Shown here: positions 1 to 10,218 of the stretch, in pieces
Layout: each line of letters begins with the position of its first letter
Numbering within the stretch: the stretch's first letter is position 1
From: Micromonospora sp. FIMYZ51
GTDB taxonomy: Bacteria; Actinomycetota; Actinomycetes; Mycobacteriales; Micromonosporaceae
Assembly (NCBI RefSeq): GCF_038246755.1
Contig: NZ_CP134706.1
Location: 2,232,001 to 2,296,000 of the forward strand
Direction of reading: 5' to 3'
Length of the DNA: 64,000 bases
Position numbers and translations under genes: made by a program
Notes under the pieces: generated by a model
The model's database searches: none
What the model saw: only the letters and a program-made list of their open reading frames with translations
Told to the model about the DNA's origin: nothing

Positions 1-1226
1 CCGTCAGCTTGATCAGTCCGGTGTCGGTCGGGTTGTCGGCGGCGTCGGCGGCGCAGATCGCCAGGACAGCGAGGGCGGCCAGGGCCAGGGTGGTGAACCG
101 GTGCCAGGAGTCCCAGCGGCGAACCTGGTGCTGGTCCAGGCCGACCTGGCCCTTGGCGGCCTGGAAGCTCTCCTCAACGGTCCAGCGGATGCCCGCGACC
201 CGCACGAGCTGCACGAGAGTCGCGGGCTTGGGGTCCAGCAGCGGTAGAAGGCCAGCTCGCCGGTGGTCGTGTTGCGGCGGATCAGCAGGCTGTGTCGGCC
301 GTCGTCGTCGGGGTCGGCATCGGTGCACGCGTCGTCGAGCCAGGCCCAGTCGTAGAAGCGCGGGCCCTTGGACCCGGCACCAGCCGATCGGCGTTGCCAC
401 GCCGTGGCGGGCAGGTCGGCGGCCACCCGGTCGGCCCGGACGCGGGTCTTGCCGCCGTCGAGCGGCACCAGATGACTGCGGGACACCGCCAGGACATAGC
501 CGAGCCGGCGTTCGCGCAGCACGGCACGGAAGGCGCTGCTGTTGCCGTAGGCCTCGTCCGCAGCGACCCACCCGGCCGGGACACCGGCGTCGAGGGCTGC
601 GGTGATCATGTCGGCGGCCAGCTCGCACCGAGTCGCGAACCCGACCTCGTCAGGCACCCCGCCGCGGCGCAGCGGTCACGGTCGTCGGTCCACGACACCG
701 GCAGATACACCCGCCGGTCGATCAGGGTGTGCCCGTGCCTGCTGGCGTAGGCCAGGAACACCCCAACCTGGCTATTCTCGATCCGGCCGGCCGTGCCCGT
801 GTACTGCCGCTGCACCCCGACGGTGTGCATGCCCTTCTTCAGATCACCGGTCTCATCCGGGATCAGGACCGCGTCCGGGTCACCGAACCGGCCCGCGACC
901 AGAGCCCGAAGGTCATCACGCACGGCGTCGGCATCCCACACCGCCCGGTACAACAGCCGCTGCATCGCATCCGGCCGGCCGTGTCCGGCCTGCTCCGCCA
1001 ACTGCCAACACGTCTTGACCTCAAGGTCAGACAGCAGACCGGTCACGAACGCCGCCGCCGCACGACGCGGCTCCACCCGCCCGAACCGGCCCGCGAAGCA
1101 GCCGAGCACCCCGGCCACGACCCGCTCCCACCCGACACGGTCTACGCTGTGGCCTGCGGCCACCGCCCGATCTGAAGTTATGTCCACAACGTACAGACGA
1201 TCACGCGGTGGCCGCCACGCGTCCAC
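1..1226 (-). pseudogene. IS701-family transposase, frameshifted, runs off left edge
   Basis: The minus strand reads as a DDE transposase of the IS701 type. The N-terminal part, from an ATG at 1226, contains VLIPDETGDLKKG with a catalytic-type Asp. The middle part holds GWVAADEAYGNSSAFR, and the C-terminal part WTVEESFQAAKGQVGLDQ and AADAADNPTDTGLIKLT. These three pieces lie in different frames. The first break is at the C run 657-660 and the second at the G run 230-233 (plus strand). Adding one base to each run restores a continuous protein. The end of the gene and one IS end lie outside the window, and I could not identify terminal inverted repeats at the right side. It is either a decayed insertion sequence or an intact one with two homopolymer sequencing errors. 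Confidence 0.85.
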
Positions 1227-1370
1227 CCCACCTCAGCAGCAAGATCTCAAACGGCGGCTGCCGTACTAGCCGCCACCCTCCACACCACCTGACGCGTGCA
1301 AACCTCGAACAGGCAGCTCCGGTGGGACCCCTTCCAGGTCACTTGATTTCTCGGCGTATCCCTCGTCTGA

Positions 1371-1398
1371 CACGTATCCGTTGGTATTACGTGATACG
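1371..1398 (+). promoter_or_regulatory. Probable VapB operator upstream of vapBC
   Basis: CGTATC at 1373-1378 and GATACG at 1393-1398 form a perfect inverted repeat ending 10 bases before the antitoxin ATG. A further direct copy, CGTATCC, starts at 1355, 18 bases before the copy at 1373. AbrB-type antitoxins usually autorepress by binding such dyads; the assignment here is inferred from position. Confidence 0.45.
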
Positions 1399-1408
1399 CG
1401 GAGGCGCC

Positions 1409-1648
1409 ATGAAGCTCAACAGCAAAGGACAGGTAACGATCCCGGCCGCTTTGCGCGCCAGGTACGGCCTGCATGAGGGCGACGAGGTCGACGTCGTTGA
1501 GGACGGCGGCACGCTGCGGATCGTCCGTATCAGCGGTGCCGAGAGCCGAGGACAACGTCTCGTACGGCACATGCGCGGCAGAGGGAATGCCAAGCAGACC
1601 GAACACATGTCGACCGACGAACTGATGGAGTTGCTGCGTGGCGAGTGA
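1409..1648 (+). CDS. vapB: AbrB/MazE-type antitoxin (VapB)
   Basis: This 79-residue protein opens with a SpoVT-AbrB swapped-hairpin domain (MKLNSKGQVTIPAALRARYG, then GDEVDVVEDGGTLRIVR, about residues 1-45). The tail is charged (about 46-79, ending HMSTDELMELLRGE) and would be the toxin-binding segment. The ATG at 1409 is chosen because GGAGG at 1400-1404 lies just upstream and the AbrB domain begins exactly there; longer reading from 1208 is not supported. The gene overlaps the downstream PIN toxin gene by 11 bases, the usual arrangement for a VapBC module. The antitoxin should bind the upstream dyad and neutralise the toxin. Confidence 0.85.
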   Translation: MKLNSKGQVTIPAALRARYGLHEGDEVDVVEDGGTLRIVRISGAESRGQRLVRHMRGRGNAKQTEHMSTDELMELLRGE

Positions 1649-2093
1649 CCGGCTCCGCGCTGTCGCACACGGACCCGCCGACTCGGCCACAACCCTGGTG
1701 GACACCAACGTGCTGTTGGACGTCATCACCGATGATCCCCGGTGGGGCGACTGGTCCAGCGGCGCGCTCGCGGAGGCCCGCGACGCTGGTGCCCTCGTCA
1801 TAAACCCAATCGTCTACGCGGAGGCGTCGGTGCGTTTCGCCCGCATCGAGGACTTGGACGAGGCGTTGCCAGCTGGCGACTTCCTCCGCGAGGAACTGCC
1901 ATATCCGGCCGGCTTTCTAGCCGGCAAGGCATACCTGGCCTACCGCGCGCAGGGCGGCACCAAGAGGTCCCCGATCGCTGACTTCTATATCGGTGCGCAT
2001 GCCGCCGTGTGCGGGTATCGGCTGCTCACCCGTGGCGGGGCCCGCTATCGAACGTACTTTCCCAGACTTGAATTGATCACACCGGATGAGTGA
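1638..2093 (+). CDS. vapC: PIN-domain ribonuclease toxin (VapC)
   Basis: A 151-residue PIN-domain protein. The expected acidic metal-binding residues are visible: D22 in LVDTNVLLDV, E62 in NPIVYAEASVRF and D115 in KRSPIADFYIGAHA. The late LLTRGGARYRTYFP resembles the usual C-terminal TRD-RYF block, here with G in place of D. VapC toxins cleave tRNA or rRNA; the target here cannot be read from sequence. The GTG at 1638 overlaps the antitoxin end by 11 bases, implying translational coupling. It gives a leader of about 18 residues ahead of the PIN fold, slightly longer than usual, so the true start is a little uncertain. Confidence 0.85.
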   Translation: MASDRLRAVAHGPADSATTLVDTNVLLDVITDDPRWGDWSSGALAEARDAGALVINPIVYAEASVRFARIEDLDEALPAGDFLREELPYPAGFLAGKAYLAYRAQGGTKRSPIADFYIGAHAAVCGYRLLTRGGARYRTYFPRLELITPDE

Positions 2094-2101
2094 TGGCGAG
2101 T

Positions 2102-2156
2102 GTTAAAAGGGGGCCCTTCCTCTACACCAGGCGTTAATAAGGTGCCCTTCCTTACC
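2102..2156. repeat. GGGCCC-type Micromonosporaceae intergenic repeat, copy 1
   Basis: Two tandem half-units, each GTTAA(n) followed by a GGGCCC-type core and CTTCCT, at about 2102-2128 and 2133-2156. The second core is degenerate (GGTGCCC). The element overlaps the glgA stop codon (2152-2154 on the minus strand). Related copies lie at 55028-55083 and 60276-60332. Confidence 0.8.
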
Positions 2157-3348
2157 CGCGCAACGCGCGGTAGAGCTCCAGGGTGCGGGCGGCGATGGCG
2201 TCCCAGGAGAAGTGCTCGACGGCGCGCCGCCGGCCGGCGCGGCCGAGCGCGGCGGCGCGCTCCGGAGCCGCCAGCAGTTCGTTCAGCCGGGCCGCCAGGT
2301 CGGCCTCGAAGCGGGCCGGGTCGACCGGCGTGCTGTCGGCGGTCTGCTCGATCGGGACCAGCAGGCCGGTGTCGCCGTCGGCGACCACCTCGGGGATGCC
2401 GCCGGTGGCGGTGGCGACCACCGCCGTCTCGCAGGCCATCGCCTCCAGGTTGACGATGCCCATCGGCTCGTACACCGACGGGCAGACGAAGATCGTGGCG
2501 TGGGTGAGGATCTGGATCACCTCGGATTTCGGCAGCATCTCGGGCACCCAGATCACCCCGGAGCGGCCGGCGCGCAACTCGGCGACCAGGCCCTGCACCT
2601 CGGCGGCGATCTCCGGGGTGTCCGGTGCGCCGGCCAGCAGCACCAGCTGGACGTCCGGCGGCAGGTCACGGGCGGCACGCAGCAGGTGCGGCAGGCCCTT
2701 CTGGCGGGTGATCCGGCCGACGTAGACCACGCTGGGCAGGGCCGGATCGATGCCGAGCCGCGCCAACACGTCGGTGCCGGGGTCGGGGGCGTACTGCGCG
2801 GTGTCGATGCCGTTGTAGATCACGTGCACCCGGTCCGGGTCGATAGTCGGGTACGCGGCCAGCACGTCCCGGCGCATCCCCGCGCTTACCGCCACGATCG
2901 CGTCGGCCGACTCGTACGCCGTGCGTTCGCACCACGAGGAGAGCGCGTAGCCGCCGCCGAGCTGTTCGGCCTTCCACGGTCGCAGTGGCTCCAGGCTGTG
3001 CGCGGTCACCACGTGCGGCACCCCGTACAGCAGCTTGGCGGTGTGCCCGGCCAGGTTGGCGTACCAGGTGTGGCTGTGCACCACGTCCGCGCCGGCACAC
3101 CCGGCGGCCATCTCCAGGTCCACCCCCATGGTGCGCAGCGCCGGGTTCGCGTCGGCCAGCCCCGCCGGCTCGGCGTACGCCCGCACGCCCGGCTCGGTGC
3201 GCGGCGCGCCGAAGCAGTGCACCCGTACGTCGGTGATCCGACGCAACTCCCGGGCCAGGTACTCGACGTGCACCCCGGCGCCGCCGTAGACCTCCGGCGG
3301 GTACTCCCGGGTGAGCAGGTCGACGCGCAGCGGTGGGGAGTCGGTCAT
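2152..3348 (-). CDS. glgA: GT4/GT5 glycogen synthase, GlgA/GlgM type
   Basis: This 398-residue GT-B glycosyltransferase begins with the glycogen-synthase signature LLTREYPPEVYGGAGVHVEYL. It later shows VYVGRITRQKG and the C-terminal donor-site block VCPSVYEPMGIVNLEAMACETAVVAT with the E-x7-E pattern. The length (about 400) matches the short actinobacterial enzymes. In mycobacteria this family (GlgM) makes alpha-maltose-1-phosphate from ADP-glucose and glucose-1-phosphate, so the product may be that rather than glycogen itself. The ATG at 3348 has AGGG 8 bases upstream; a GTG at 3357 is the alternative. It is divergent from glgC across 95 bases, as in mycobacteria. The stop codon lies in a repeat element. 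Confidence 0.9.
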   Translation of the reverse strand: MTDSPPLRVDLLTREYPPEVYGGAGVHVEYLARELRRITDVRVHCFGAPRTEPGVRAYAEPAGLADANPALRTMGVDLEMAAGCAGADVVHSHTWYANLAGHTAKLLYGVPHVVTAHSLEPLRPWKAEQLGGGYALSSWCERTAYESADAIVAVSAGMRRDVLAAYPTIDPDRVHVIYNGIDTAQYAPDPGTDVLARLGIDPALPSVVYVGRITRQKGLPHLLRAARDLPPDVQLVLLAGAPDTPEIAAEVQGLVAELRAGRSGVIWVPEMLPKSEVIQILTHATIFVCPSVYEPMGIVNLEAMACETAVVATATGGIPEVVADGDTGLLVPIEQTADSTPVDPARFEADLAARLNELLAAPERAAALGRAGRRRAVEHFSWDAIAARTLELYRALRG

Positions 3349-3443
3349 GCCCGGCACCCTAGTGCAGAATTCGCCCCGGCACCGGCTGCCCGACTGTGCC
3401 CGTACGAGTGGTGAAGTGGCACCGGGATGGATAGCGTCTGGTC

Positions 3444-4672
3444 ATGGCTGCCAAGGTGCTCGCGATCGTCCTGGCCGGCGGAGAGGGCAAGCGCCTGATG
3501 CCGCTGACCACGGACCGGGCCAAGCCGGCCGTCCCGTTCGGCGGGATGTACCGCATGGTCGATTTCGTCCTCTCCAACCTGGCCAACGCCGGCTATCTGA
3601 AGATCGTCGTGCTGACCCAGTACAAGTCCCACTCCCTCGACCGGCACATCACCAAGACGTGGCGGATGTCGACGCTGCTCGGCAACTACGTCACGCCGGT
3701 GCCCGCGCAGCAGCGTCGGGGTCCGTGGTGGTTCGCCGGCTCGGCCGACGCGATCTACCAGAGCTTCAACCTGATCTACGACGAGCAGCCCGACTATGTG
3801 ATCGTCTTCGGCGCCGATCACATCTACCGGATGGACCCGCGGCAGATGGTGGAGGAGCACATCGCCTCCGGTGCCAGCGTGACCGTGGCCGGCATCCGGC
3901 AGCCGCTCACCATGGCCGACCAGTTCGGGGTCATCGAGGTCGGCGAGGACGGCCGGCAGATCCGCGCCTTCCGGGAGAAGCCCACCGACGCGGTCGGCCT
4001 GCCCGACGCGCCCGACGAGATCTACGCCTCGATGGGCAACTACGTCTTCACCACCCGGGCGCTGATCGACGCGGTCGAACGCGACGCGGAGGACAAGACC
4101 AGCAAGCACGACATGGGCGGCAGCATCATCCCGATGCTTGTCGAGCGGGGTGAGGCGAACGTCTACGACTTCCGCGACAACGAGGTGCCGGGCAGCACCG
4201 ACCGGGACCGGGGCTACTGGCGCGACGTGGGGACCCTGGACTCGTTCTACGACGCGCACATGGATCTGATCAACGTGCACCCGGTGTTCAACCTCTACAA
4301 CTTCGACTGGCCGATCTACACCGAGCAGCCGCCGTACCCGCCGGCCAAGTTCGTGCACCAGTGGGGCGAACGGGTCGGCCGGGCGGTCGCCTCGATGGTC
4401 TCGCCCGGTGCGGTGATCTCCGGTTCGCTGGTGGAGAACTCGATCGTCTCGCCGAAGGTGAAGGTGCACTCCTGGGCGCACGTGGACGGCGCGGTGCTGA
4501 TGGAGGGTGTCGAGATCGGCCGGCACGCGGTGGTCCGCCGGGCCATCCTGGACAAGAACGTCTACGTGCCCGAGGGCGCCGAGATCGGCGTGGACCTGGA
4601 ACGGGACCGGCAGCGTTACACCGTCTCCGACAACGGCATCGTGGTCATCGGTAAGGGACAGAAGGTAGAGCC

Positions 4673-4676
<4 letters not shown>
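3444..4676 (+). CDS. glgC: Glucose-1-phosphate adenylyltransferase
   Basis: A 410-residue ADP-glucose pyrophosphorylase making ADP-glucose from glucose-1-phosphate and ATP. The nucleotidyltransferase loop is [25 protein letters not shown] cut at residues about 10-34, with G12, G13, G15 and R17. [12 protein letters not shown], the metal-binding [10 protein letters not shown] and the left-handed beta-helix C-terminus (about 300-400) follow. The length is typical. It overlaps pgm by 4 bases (ATGA at 4673), so glucose-6-phosphate, glucose-1-phosphate and ADP-glucose steps are translationally linked. The upstream 95-base gap must carry promoters for both glgC and the divergent glgA. Confidence 0.95.
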
Positions 4677-6319
<1,643 letters not shown>

Positions 6320-6330
6320 GGCGTCCGGGC

Positions 6331-6368
6331 GGCGACGAGCGAGCCGGCAACCCGGCCGGCTCGTCGCC
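6331..6368. terminator. Bidirectional hairpin between pgm and the glycosyltransferase gene
   Basis: GGCGACGAGC at 6331 pairs with GCTCGTCGCC ending at 6368. The stem is 17 bp with two central mismatches and a 4-base loop. It sits between two convergent stop codons (6319 and 6393). There is no strong U tract, as is common in high-GC actinobacteria. Confidence 0.7.
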
Positions 6369-6392
6369 GCGCCGCACGGCGTCCGAGACGGG

Positions 6393-8003
6393 TCAGCGCA
6401 GCGATACCTGGTAGAGCTGGCCGGTGGTGGCGCAGGGGTCTGGTGTCACCCGTGCGGCGGCGGCAAGCAGCAGCAGCGGTTCCCAGTTTCGCCGTACCGC
6501 GTCCGGCTCGGCGTTCGCCGGTAGCGGCGGCAGGTAGAGCTGGCCGATCCGGTAGGTCGCGATCCAGTCGCGGCGTTGCGCTACCGAGAGGTCCGCGAAG
6601 TTCTCCGGGAACTTCGCGGTCTGCCGGCCGGTGAGGGCACTGTGCCGGGTCATTTCCGTGGCGGGATCGATTGTCAACGTGGTGCCGTTCTGGCAGCGGC
6701 GTAGTTCCTGCTCCACCGCCCCGCCGGTCAGGCTCTCCGGCTGCGGTGGCACCCGGACGAGTTGGTATCCGATCGCCCAACCGGCCGGCAGCATCAGCAG
6801 CAGGACGCCGACGGCGAGTCCGGTGCGGGGCCGGGTCAGCGCGGCCGGCATCGGTGTCCGGCGGAGCAGGACGATGGCCAGCAGCAGGACCAGCAGCACG
6901 ACCAGGCCGAGGTAGCGTCGGGCCAGGTAGCCGGTGCTCAGTTCGGAGAAGGTCACCTGCACGGTGAAGGCAGCGACCGCGGCCAGGCACAGCAGGAGCC
7001 AACGGGGTGCGCCACGAAGTCGCCAGCGGCGCAGGAGCAGCAGCCCGGCCGCGGCGGTGGCCACCACGGTCGGTGCCAGCACCAGACCCTTCACCGTCTC
7101 CAGGACCGCGCCGGGCACGTTGCGCGCCAGCCGGGCCAGCCAGCCGAGCGGGTCGTCGAGGTACGTGGGCACTTGATCGACATCGACGACGTGGGAGGCG
7201 TGTAGTTGTGGCACGGCCGCCGCGACGATGCGGTTGTCCGCGGGGAAGGGCGTGTCGAAGTGCGTCAGCCCGTAGATTGCCCAGGGGACCAGCACGATCG
7301 CGAAGACCAGACCGGCCGGAACGAACCAGCGCCAGTCCCGGCGACGCGCGATGATCAGCAGTGCCGCCAGCAGCGATATCGCGAGGAGGGTGTCCGGCCG
7401 GGTGAGCACGAGGCCGCCAGCGGCGGCACCGGCCGCCGGCCAGGCCAGCGCGGGCCGCCGGTCCGTCGCGACCAGCGCGAGGAGCAGCAGGCTGAGCAGG
7501 AGCACGGCCAGCGGGAAGGTACGTGCCGACAGCACCTCGTCGAGGAAGGGCGGGAAGCCGAGCAGCCCGACGGCGACGATGGGGCCGAGTCCGCGTACGC
7601 CGATCCGCCGGCCCAGCGCCGACAGCGTCGCGGCGGTGGCCAGTACGCATCCCACGGCGGCCACGAGCCCGGCCTGCGCGCCCAGGCGGGTAAGTGCCGC
7701 GGTGACACCGATCAGCACCGGCCAGAGCGGGCCGCAGCCCATCGCGTACGGCTCGGTCGACTGGTAGCTGTGCCGGGAGCTGAAGCGGAAGAAGTCGCCG
7801 CCGAGCGTCTGGGACAGTTCGTAGTAGCGCCAGGAGTCCGGGCTGTACGGCGCGCCGTTCCAGTAGAGGAGCAGCAGTACGGCGAGGATCCCGACGAGTA
7901 CGGCCCAGCCGGTGATGGCAAGCCATTCGGGCACCACCAGGGTGCGCGTGGTGTCGGCCCGCGCCTCGCTCGGCGGGTTCTCGACCCGCTGCGGGGCGCT
8001 CAT
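6393..8003 (-). CDS. Polytopic membrane glycosyltransferase-like protein (GT39-like)
   Basis: A 536-residue protein with about ten hydrophobic segments, starting near residue 28 (EWLAITGWAVLVGILAVLLLLYW). The first external loop, YSPDSWRYYELSQTL, has the acidic residue and layout of GT-C/GT39 enzymes that use polyprenyl-phosphate sugars. The last 130 residues are a soluble extracytoplasmic domain. The ATG at 8003 overlaps the stop of the upstream GT2 gene by 4 bases. The partner GT2 resembles polyprenyl-phosphate sugar synthases, so this protein may transfer that sugar to a surface polymer. Substrate unknown. Confidence 0.7.
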   Translation of the reverse strand: MSAPQRVENPPSEARADTTRTLVVPEWLAITGWAVLVGILAVLLLLYWNGAPYSPDSWRYYELSQTLGGDFFRFSSRHSYQSTEPYAMGCGPLWPVLIGVTAALTRLGAQAGLVAAVGCVLATAATLSALGRRIGVRGLGPIVAVGLLGFPPFLDEVLSARTFPLAVLLLSLLLLALVATDRRPALAWPAAGAAAGGLVLTRPDTLLAISLLAALLIIARRRDWRWFVPAGLVFAIVLVPWAIYGLTHFDTPFPADNRIVAAAVPQLHASHVVDVDQVPTYLDDPLGWLARLARNVPGAVLETVKGLVLAPTVVATAAAGLLLLRRWRLRGAPRWLLLCLAAVAAFTVQVTFSELSTGYLARRYLGLVVLLVLLLAIVLLRRTPMPAALTRPRTGLAVGVLLLMLPAGWAIGYQLVRVPPQPESLTGGAVEQELRRCQNGTTLTIDPATEMTRHSALTGRQTAKFPENFADLSVAQRRDWIATYRIGQLYLPPLPANAEPDAVRRNWEPLLLLAAAARVTPDPCATTGQLYQVSLR

Positions 8004-9028
8004 GCGCGCGAACCGATCGTCGCCGGGTGGCCGGGGGTCTCGGCCATCTGCTCGCGCAGGTACGGCCCAGGCGGTCCCGCCGTGCGTCCCGGTAGCTCGG
8101 CCGACTGGCACACCGCGGTGTCCTGCACCGAGTACATCGGCCGGGCGCGGACCTCGACCAGGATCCGCGCCAGGTACTCCCCGAGTACGCCGAGGATGAG
8201 GAAGAGGCCGGTGAACCCACCGGAGACCAGGATGGCGAGCGTGGTCCAGCCCTGGATGAGGTCGGACTTGACGAGGTACACCACGACCGCGTAGATGATC
8301 CCGGCGACCGACAGCGCGCCGAAGATGAGGCAGAGCCGGTGCGCGGCGCGTAGTCCGAAGTTGGAGAACGACAGCAGGATGTCGAAGGCGAGGCTGGTCG
8401 TCTCCCGGTTCAGCCGGCGCCGTTGGGCGCTGTTCACCATTGTCGGCTCGTACCGCAGGTGCTCGTGTCGGTGCCCGAGGATGGCGTACAGGGCCTTGCG
8501 GTAACGGACCTTCTCCCGCATCGCGAGCATGGCGACCAACGTGCGGCGGGAGGTCAGTCGCAGGCGTTCGGCCCGCAACGGCATGTCCAGGTCGCTGTAC
8601 CTGTTGACCAGGCGGTAGAAGATCCGGCTGCGCAGCGGTCCGTCGTCGCCGCTGGCGGTGACGATGTCGCAGCCGCCGGTGGTGCCGACCTGGTACATCA
8701 GGGCCAGGGTGTCCAGCGGGAAGTCCACCACCGAGCTTTCCAGCTCGAAGACCCAGTCGCCCATCGCCCGGTCCAGCCCGGCCTTGATGCCGGCCTCCAC
8801 ACCGTGTCGCCGGGCCAGGCGGATCACCACCGCGTTGAGCCGGAATCGGGCCGCGCACCTCTGCACCAGCGGGGTCGGATCGTCCGTCGAGTTGTCGTCG
8901 ACCACCACCAGTTCATGCAGCTCGAAATTCTCGGTGAGCCAGGGACCCACCTGTTCCAGAAACCGTTCCAGCCCGGCCGCCTCGTTTCGGCAGTAGAGCA
9001 CGAAACTCACGAAGGTCTTGAATTTCAT
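8000..9028 (-). CDS. GT2 glycosyltransferase with two C-terminal membrane segments (GtrB/DPM-like)
   Basis: A 342-residue GT-A enzyme. VSFVLYCRNEAAGLERFL opens the fold and LVVVDDNSTDDPTP gives the nucleotide-sugar aspartates. Two hydrophobic hairpin segments follow at about 235-260 and 272-298, ending GVLGEYLARILVEVRARPMY, the usual end of GtrB/ArnC-type polyprenyl-phosphate glycosyltransferases. The predicted role is to load a sugar on undecaprenyl-phosphate for the adjacent GT39-like protein. It overlaps the upstream FAD oxidoreductase gene and the downstream membrane gene by 4 bases each. The usual DxD position reads ELESS, so metal coordination may be atypical. Confidence 0.8.
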   Translation of the reverse strand: MKFKTFVSFVLYCRNEAAGLERFLEQVGPWLTENFELHELVVVDDNSTDDPTPLVQRCAARFRLNAVVIRLARRHGVEAGIKAGLDRAMGDWVFELESSVVDFPLDTLALMYQVGTTGGCDIVTASGDDGPLRSRIFYRLVNRYSDLDMPLRAERLRLTSRRTLVAMLAMREKVRYRKALYAILGHRHEHLRYEPTMVNSAQRRRLNRETTSLAFDILLSFSNFGLRAAHRLCLIFGALSVAGIIYAVVVYLVKSDLIQGWTTLAILVSGGFTGLFLILGVLGEYLARILVEVRARPMYSVQDTAVCQSAELPGRTAGPPGPYLREQMAETPGHPATIGSRA

Positions 9029-10152
9029 AGCACCTCATCGAGGTCAAAAATCGTGTTCACTTTGCCGCCGAGCAATGTGATGAAGGAGGGCTGCTCGTGC
9101 TCGACCCGGACCAGGGTCGGGCGGGAGTCGTCGACCTCCGCCGCGGAAAGGACCGCCCGGACCGTGAAGAGACTTTCGCTCTGCCGCAGCCGATGCGCAT
9201 TCGAAAGGAAGCGCCGGGCGACGGCGTGCATGTACGGATAACTGCTGGCCGGTCGGGCCGGACACGGGCCGCAGTTGGCCAGCGTGGTGGGTCGGCAATC
9301 CGGCACCCGAGCCTGGCAGCCGAACGTGGGCAGGACCTCGGAGCTGGTCAGATGGGGGGAGTACGCCACCGCGTAGAGGCTGTGCCAGGGGCTGTGCCCG
9401 AAGGGCATGAGGGAGAAGAAGGGACCGTCCATCACGGTGAGGGCCACGTCCCGATGGGCCGGGGCGTCCACCAGGGCGATCTCGCACAGCTCGTACTTCA
9501 GCGGCACCGGGTCCAGGCCGAACGCGGTGAGCAGGGCGTTGGTGCCGGCGTATGTCGCGTTGACCACCGAACCGGTGGTCAGCCGCACACCGGATCGCAA
9601 CGTCATCCGCCACGCCTCGCCGTCCCGGCCGGCCTCGGCCACGGTGTCACCGAGGAACCAGTGCACCCGGTCGGCGTACGCCGCCAGGTGCGCCAGCAGC
9701 GCCGTGCGTAACTGCGGTGCGTCGAAGCTGAACTCGTCGGTCTCGTACGCCGCTTCGACGGCGCCGTCGTGGAAGAACTCGGTCGGATCGATCCGTCGTG
9801 CCGGCACGCCCACGGTGGCGCAGAACTTCTCGAAGTGTGCGGCGTCCACGAAGGAGCCTTCCGCGGCGACCGCGTACACCGCGCGGAAGCGGTGGTTGAC
9901 CGCGGTCGGGAAGTCCCGCAGGAACCGGTCGTAGTAGCTGGCCGAACGTACCGCCGTGTAGACGCTGCGCGGGTAGTGGTAGCCGTTGTGACCACGGGCC
10001 TGGTTGATCAGGCTGGCCCGCACCAGCGGGCGTCGGTCGACGTCGACGATGGCGACGGACCGCCCCTGGGCGAGATGCCGGCGCGCCGCCCAGAGCCCGA
10101 AGACACCGGCTCCGAAGACGACGGCATCAATAGAAATGCGCCCATTCACCAT
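9025..10152 (-). CDS. FAD-dependent oxidoreductase (DAO fold) of polysaccharide locus
   Basis: A 375-residue protein. AVVFGAGVFGLWAARRHLAQG at residues about 9-29 is a Rossmann FAD-binding GxGxxG, followed by the acidic VDVD at the end of beta2. NQARGHNGYHYPRS (about 58-71) is a distinctive conserved-looking block near the flavin. The C-terminal half looks like a D-amino-acid-oxidase substrate domain. Such proteins occur in surface-glycan loci, but I know no assigned reaction; oxidation of a sugar or an amine is possible. The ATG at 10152 was chosen because it begins the Rossmann strand; upstream reading overlaps the divergent SDR gene. It is first in a three-gene ATGA-coupled operon. Confidence 0.75.
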   Translation of the reverse strand: MVNGRISIDAVVFGAGVFGLWAARRHLAQGRSVAIVDVDRRPLVRASLINQARGHNGYHYPRSVYTAVRSASYYDRFLRDFPTAVNHRFRAVYAVAAEGSFVDAAHFEKFCATVGVPARRIDPTEFFHDGAVEAAYETDEFSFDAPQLRTALLAHLAAYADRVHWFLGDTVAEAGRDGEAWRMTLRSGVRLTTGSVVNATYAGTNALLTAFGLDPVPLKYELCEIALVDAPAHRDVALTVMDGPFFSLMPFGHSPWHSLYAVAYSPHLTSSEVLPTFGCQARVPDCRPTTLANCGPCPARPASSYPYMHAVARRFLSNAHRLRQSESLFTVRAVLSAAEVDDSRPTLVRVEHEQPSFITLLGGKVNTIFDLDEVL

Positions 10153-10176
10153 GGGCGGATGATAACGTCCTTTCTG

Positions 10177-10198
10177 GGCACTTTGTCGGCACTTTGTC
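10177..10198. promoter_or_regulatory. Tandem 11-bp repeat in bidirectional promoter region
   Basis: GGCACTTTGTC occurs twice in exact tandem (10177-10187 and 10188-10198), about one helical turn apart. It lies in the 66-base gap between two divergent operons, where both promoters must lie. A dimeric or cooperative regulator binding here would control all six genes; this is inference from position. Confidence 0.45.
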
Positions 10199-10218
10199 GG
10201 TTTTAAGCGAGGTTGTAA

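Noticed and set aside
9..1018. Several plus-strand open frames over the left 1.2 kb
   Set aside because: They are shadows of the minus-strand transposase, with Arg/Pro-rich low-complexity products and no start sites. The conserved protein is on the minus strand.
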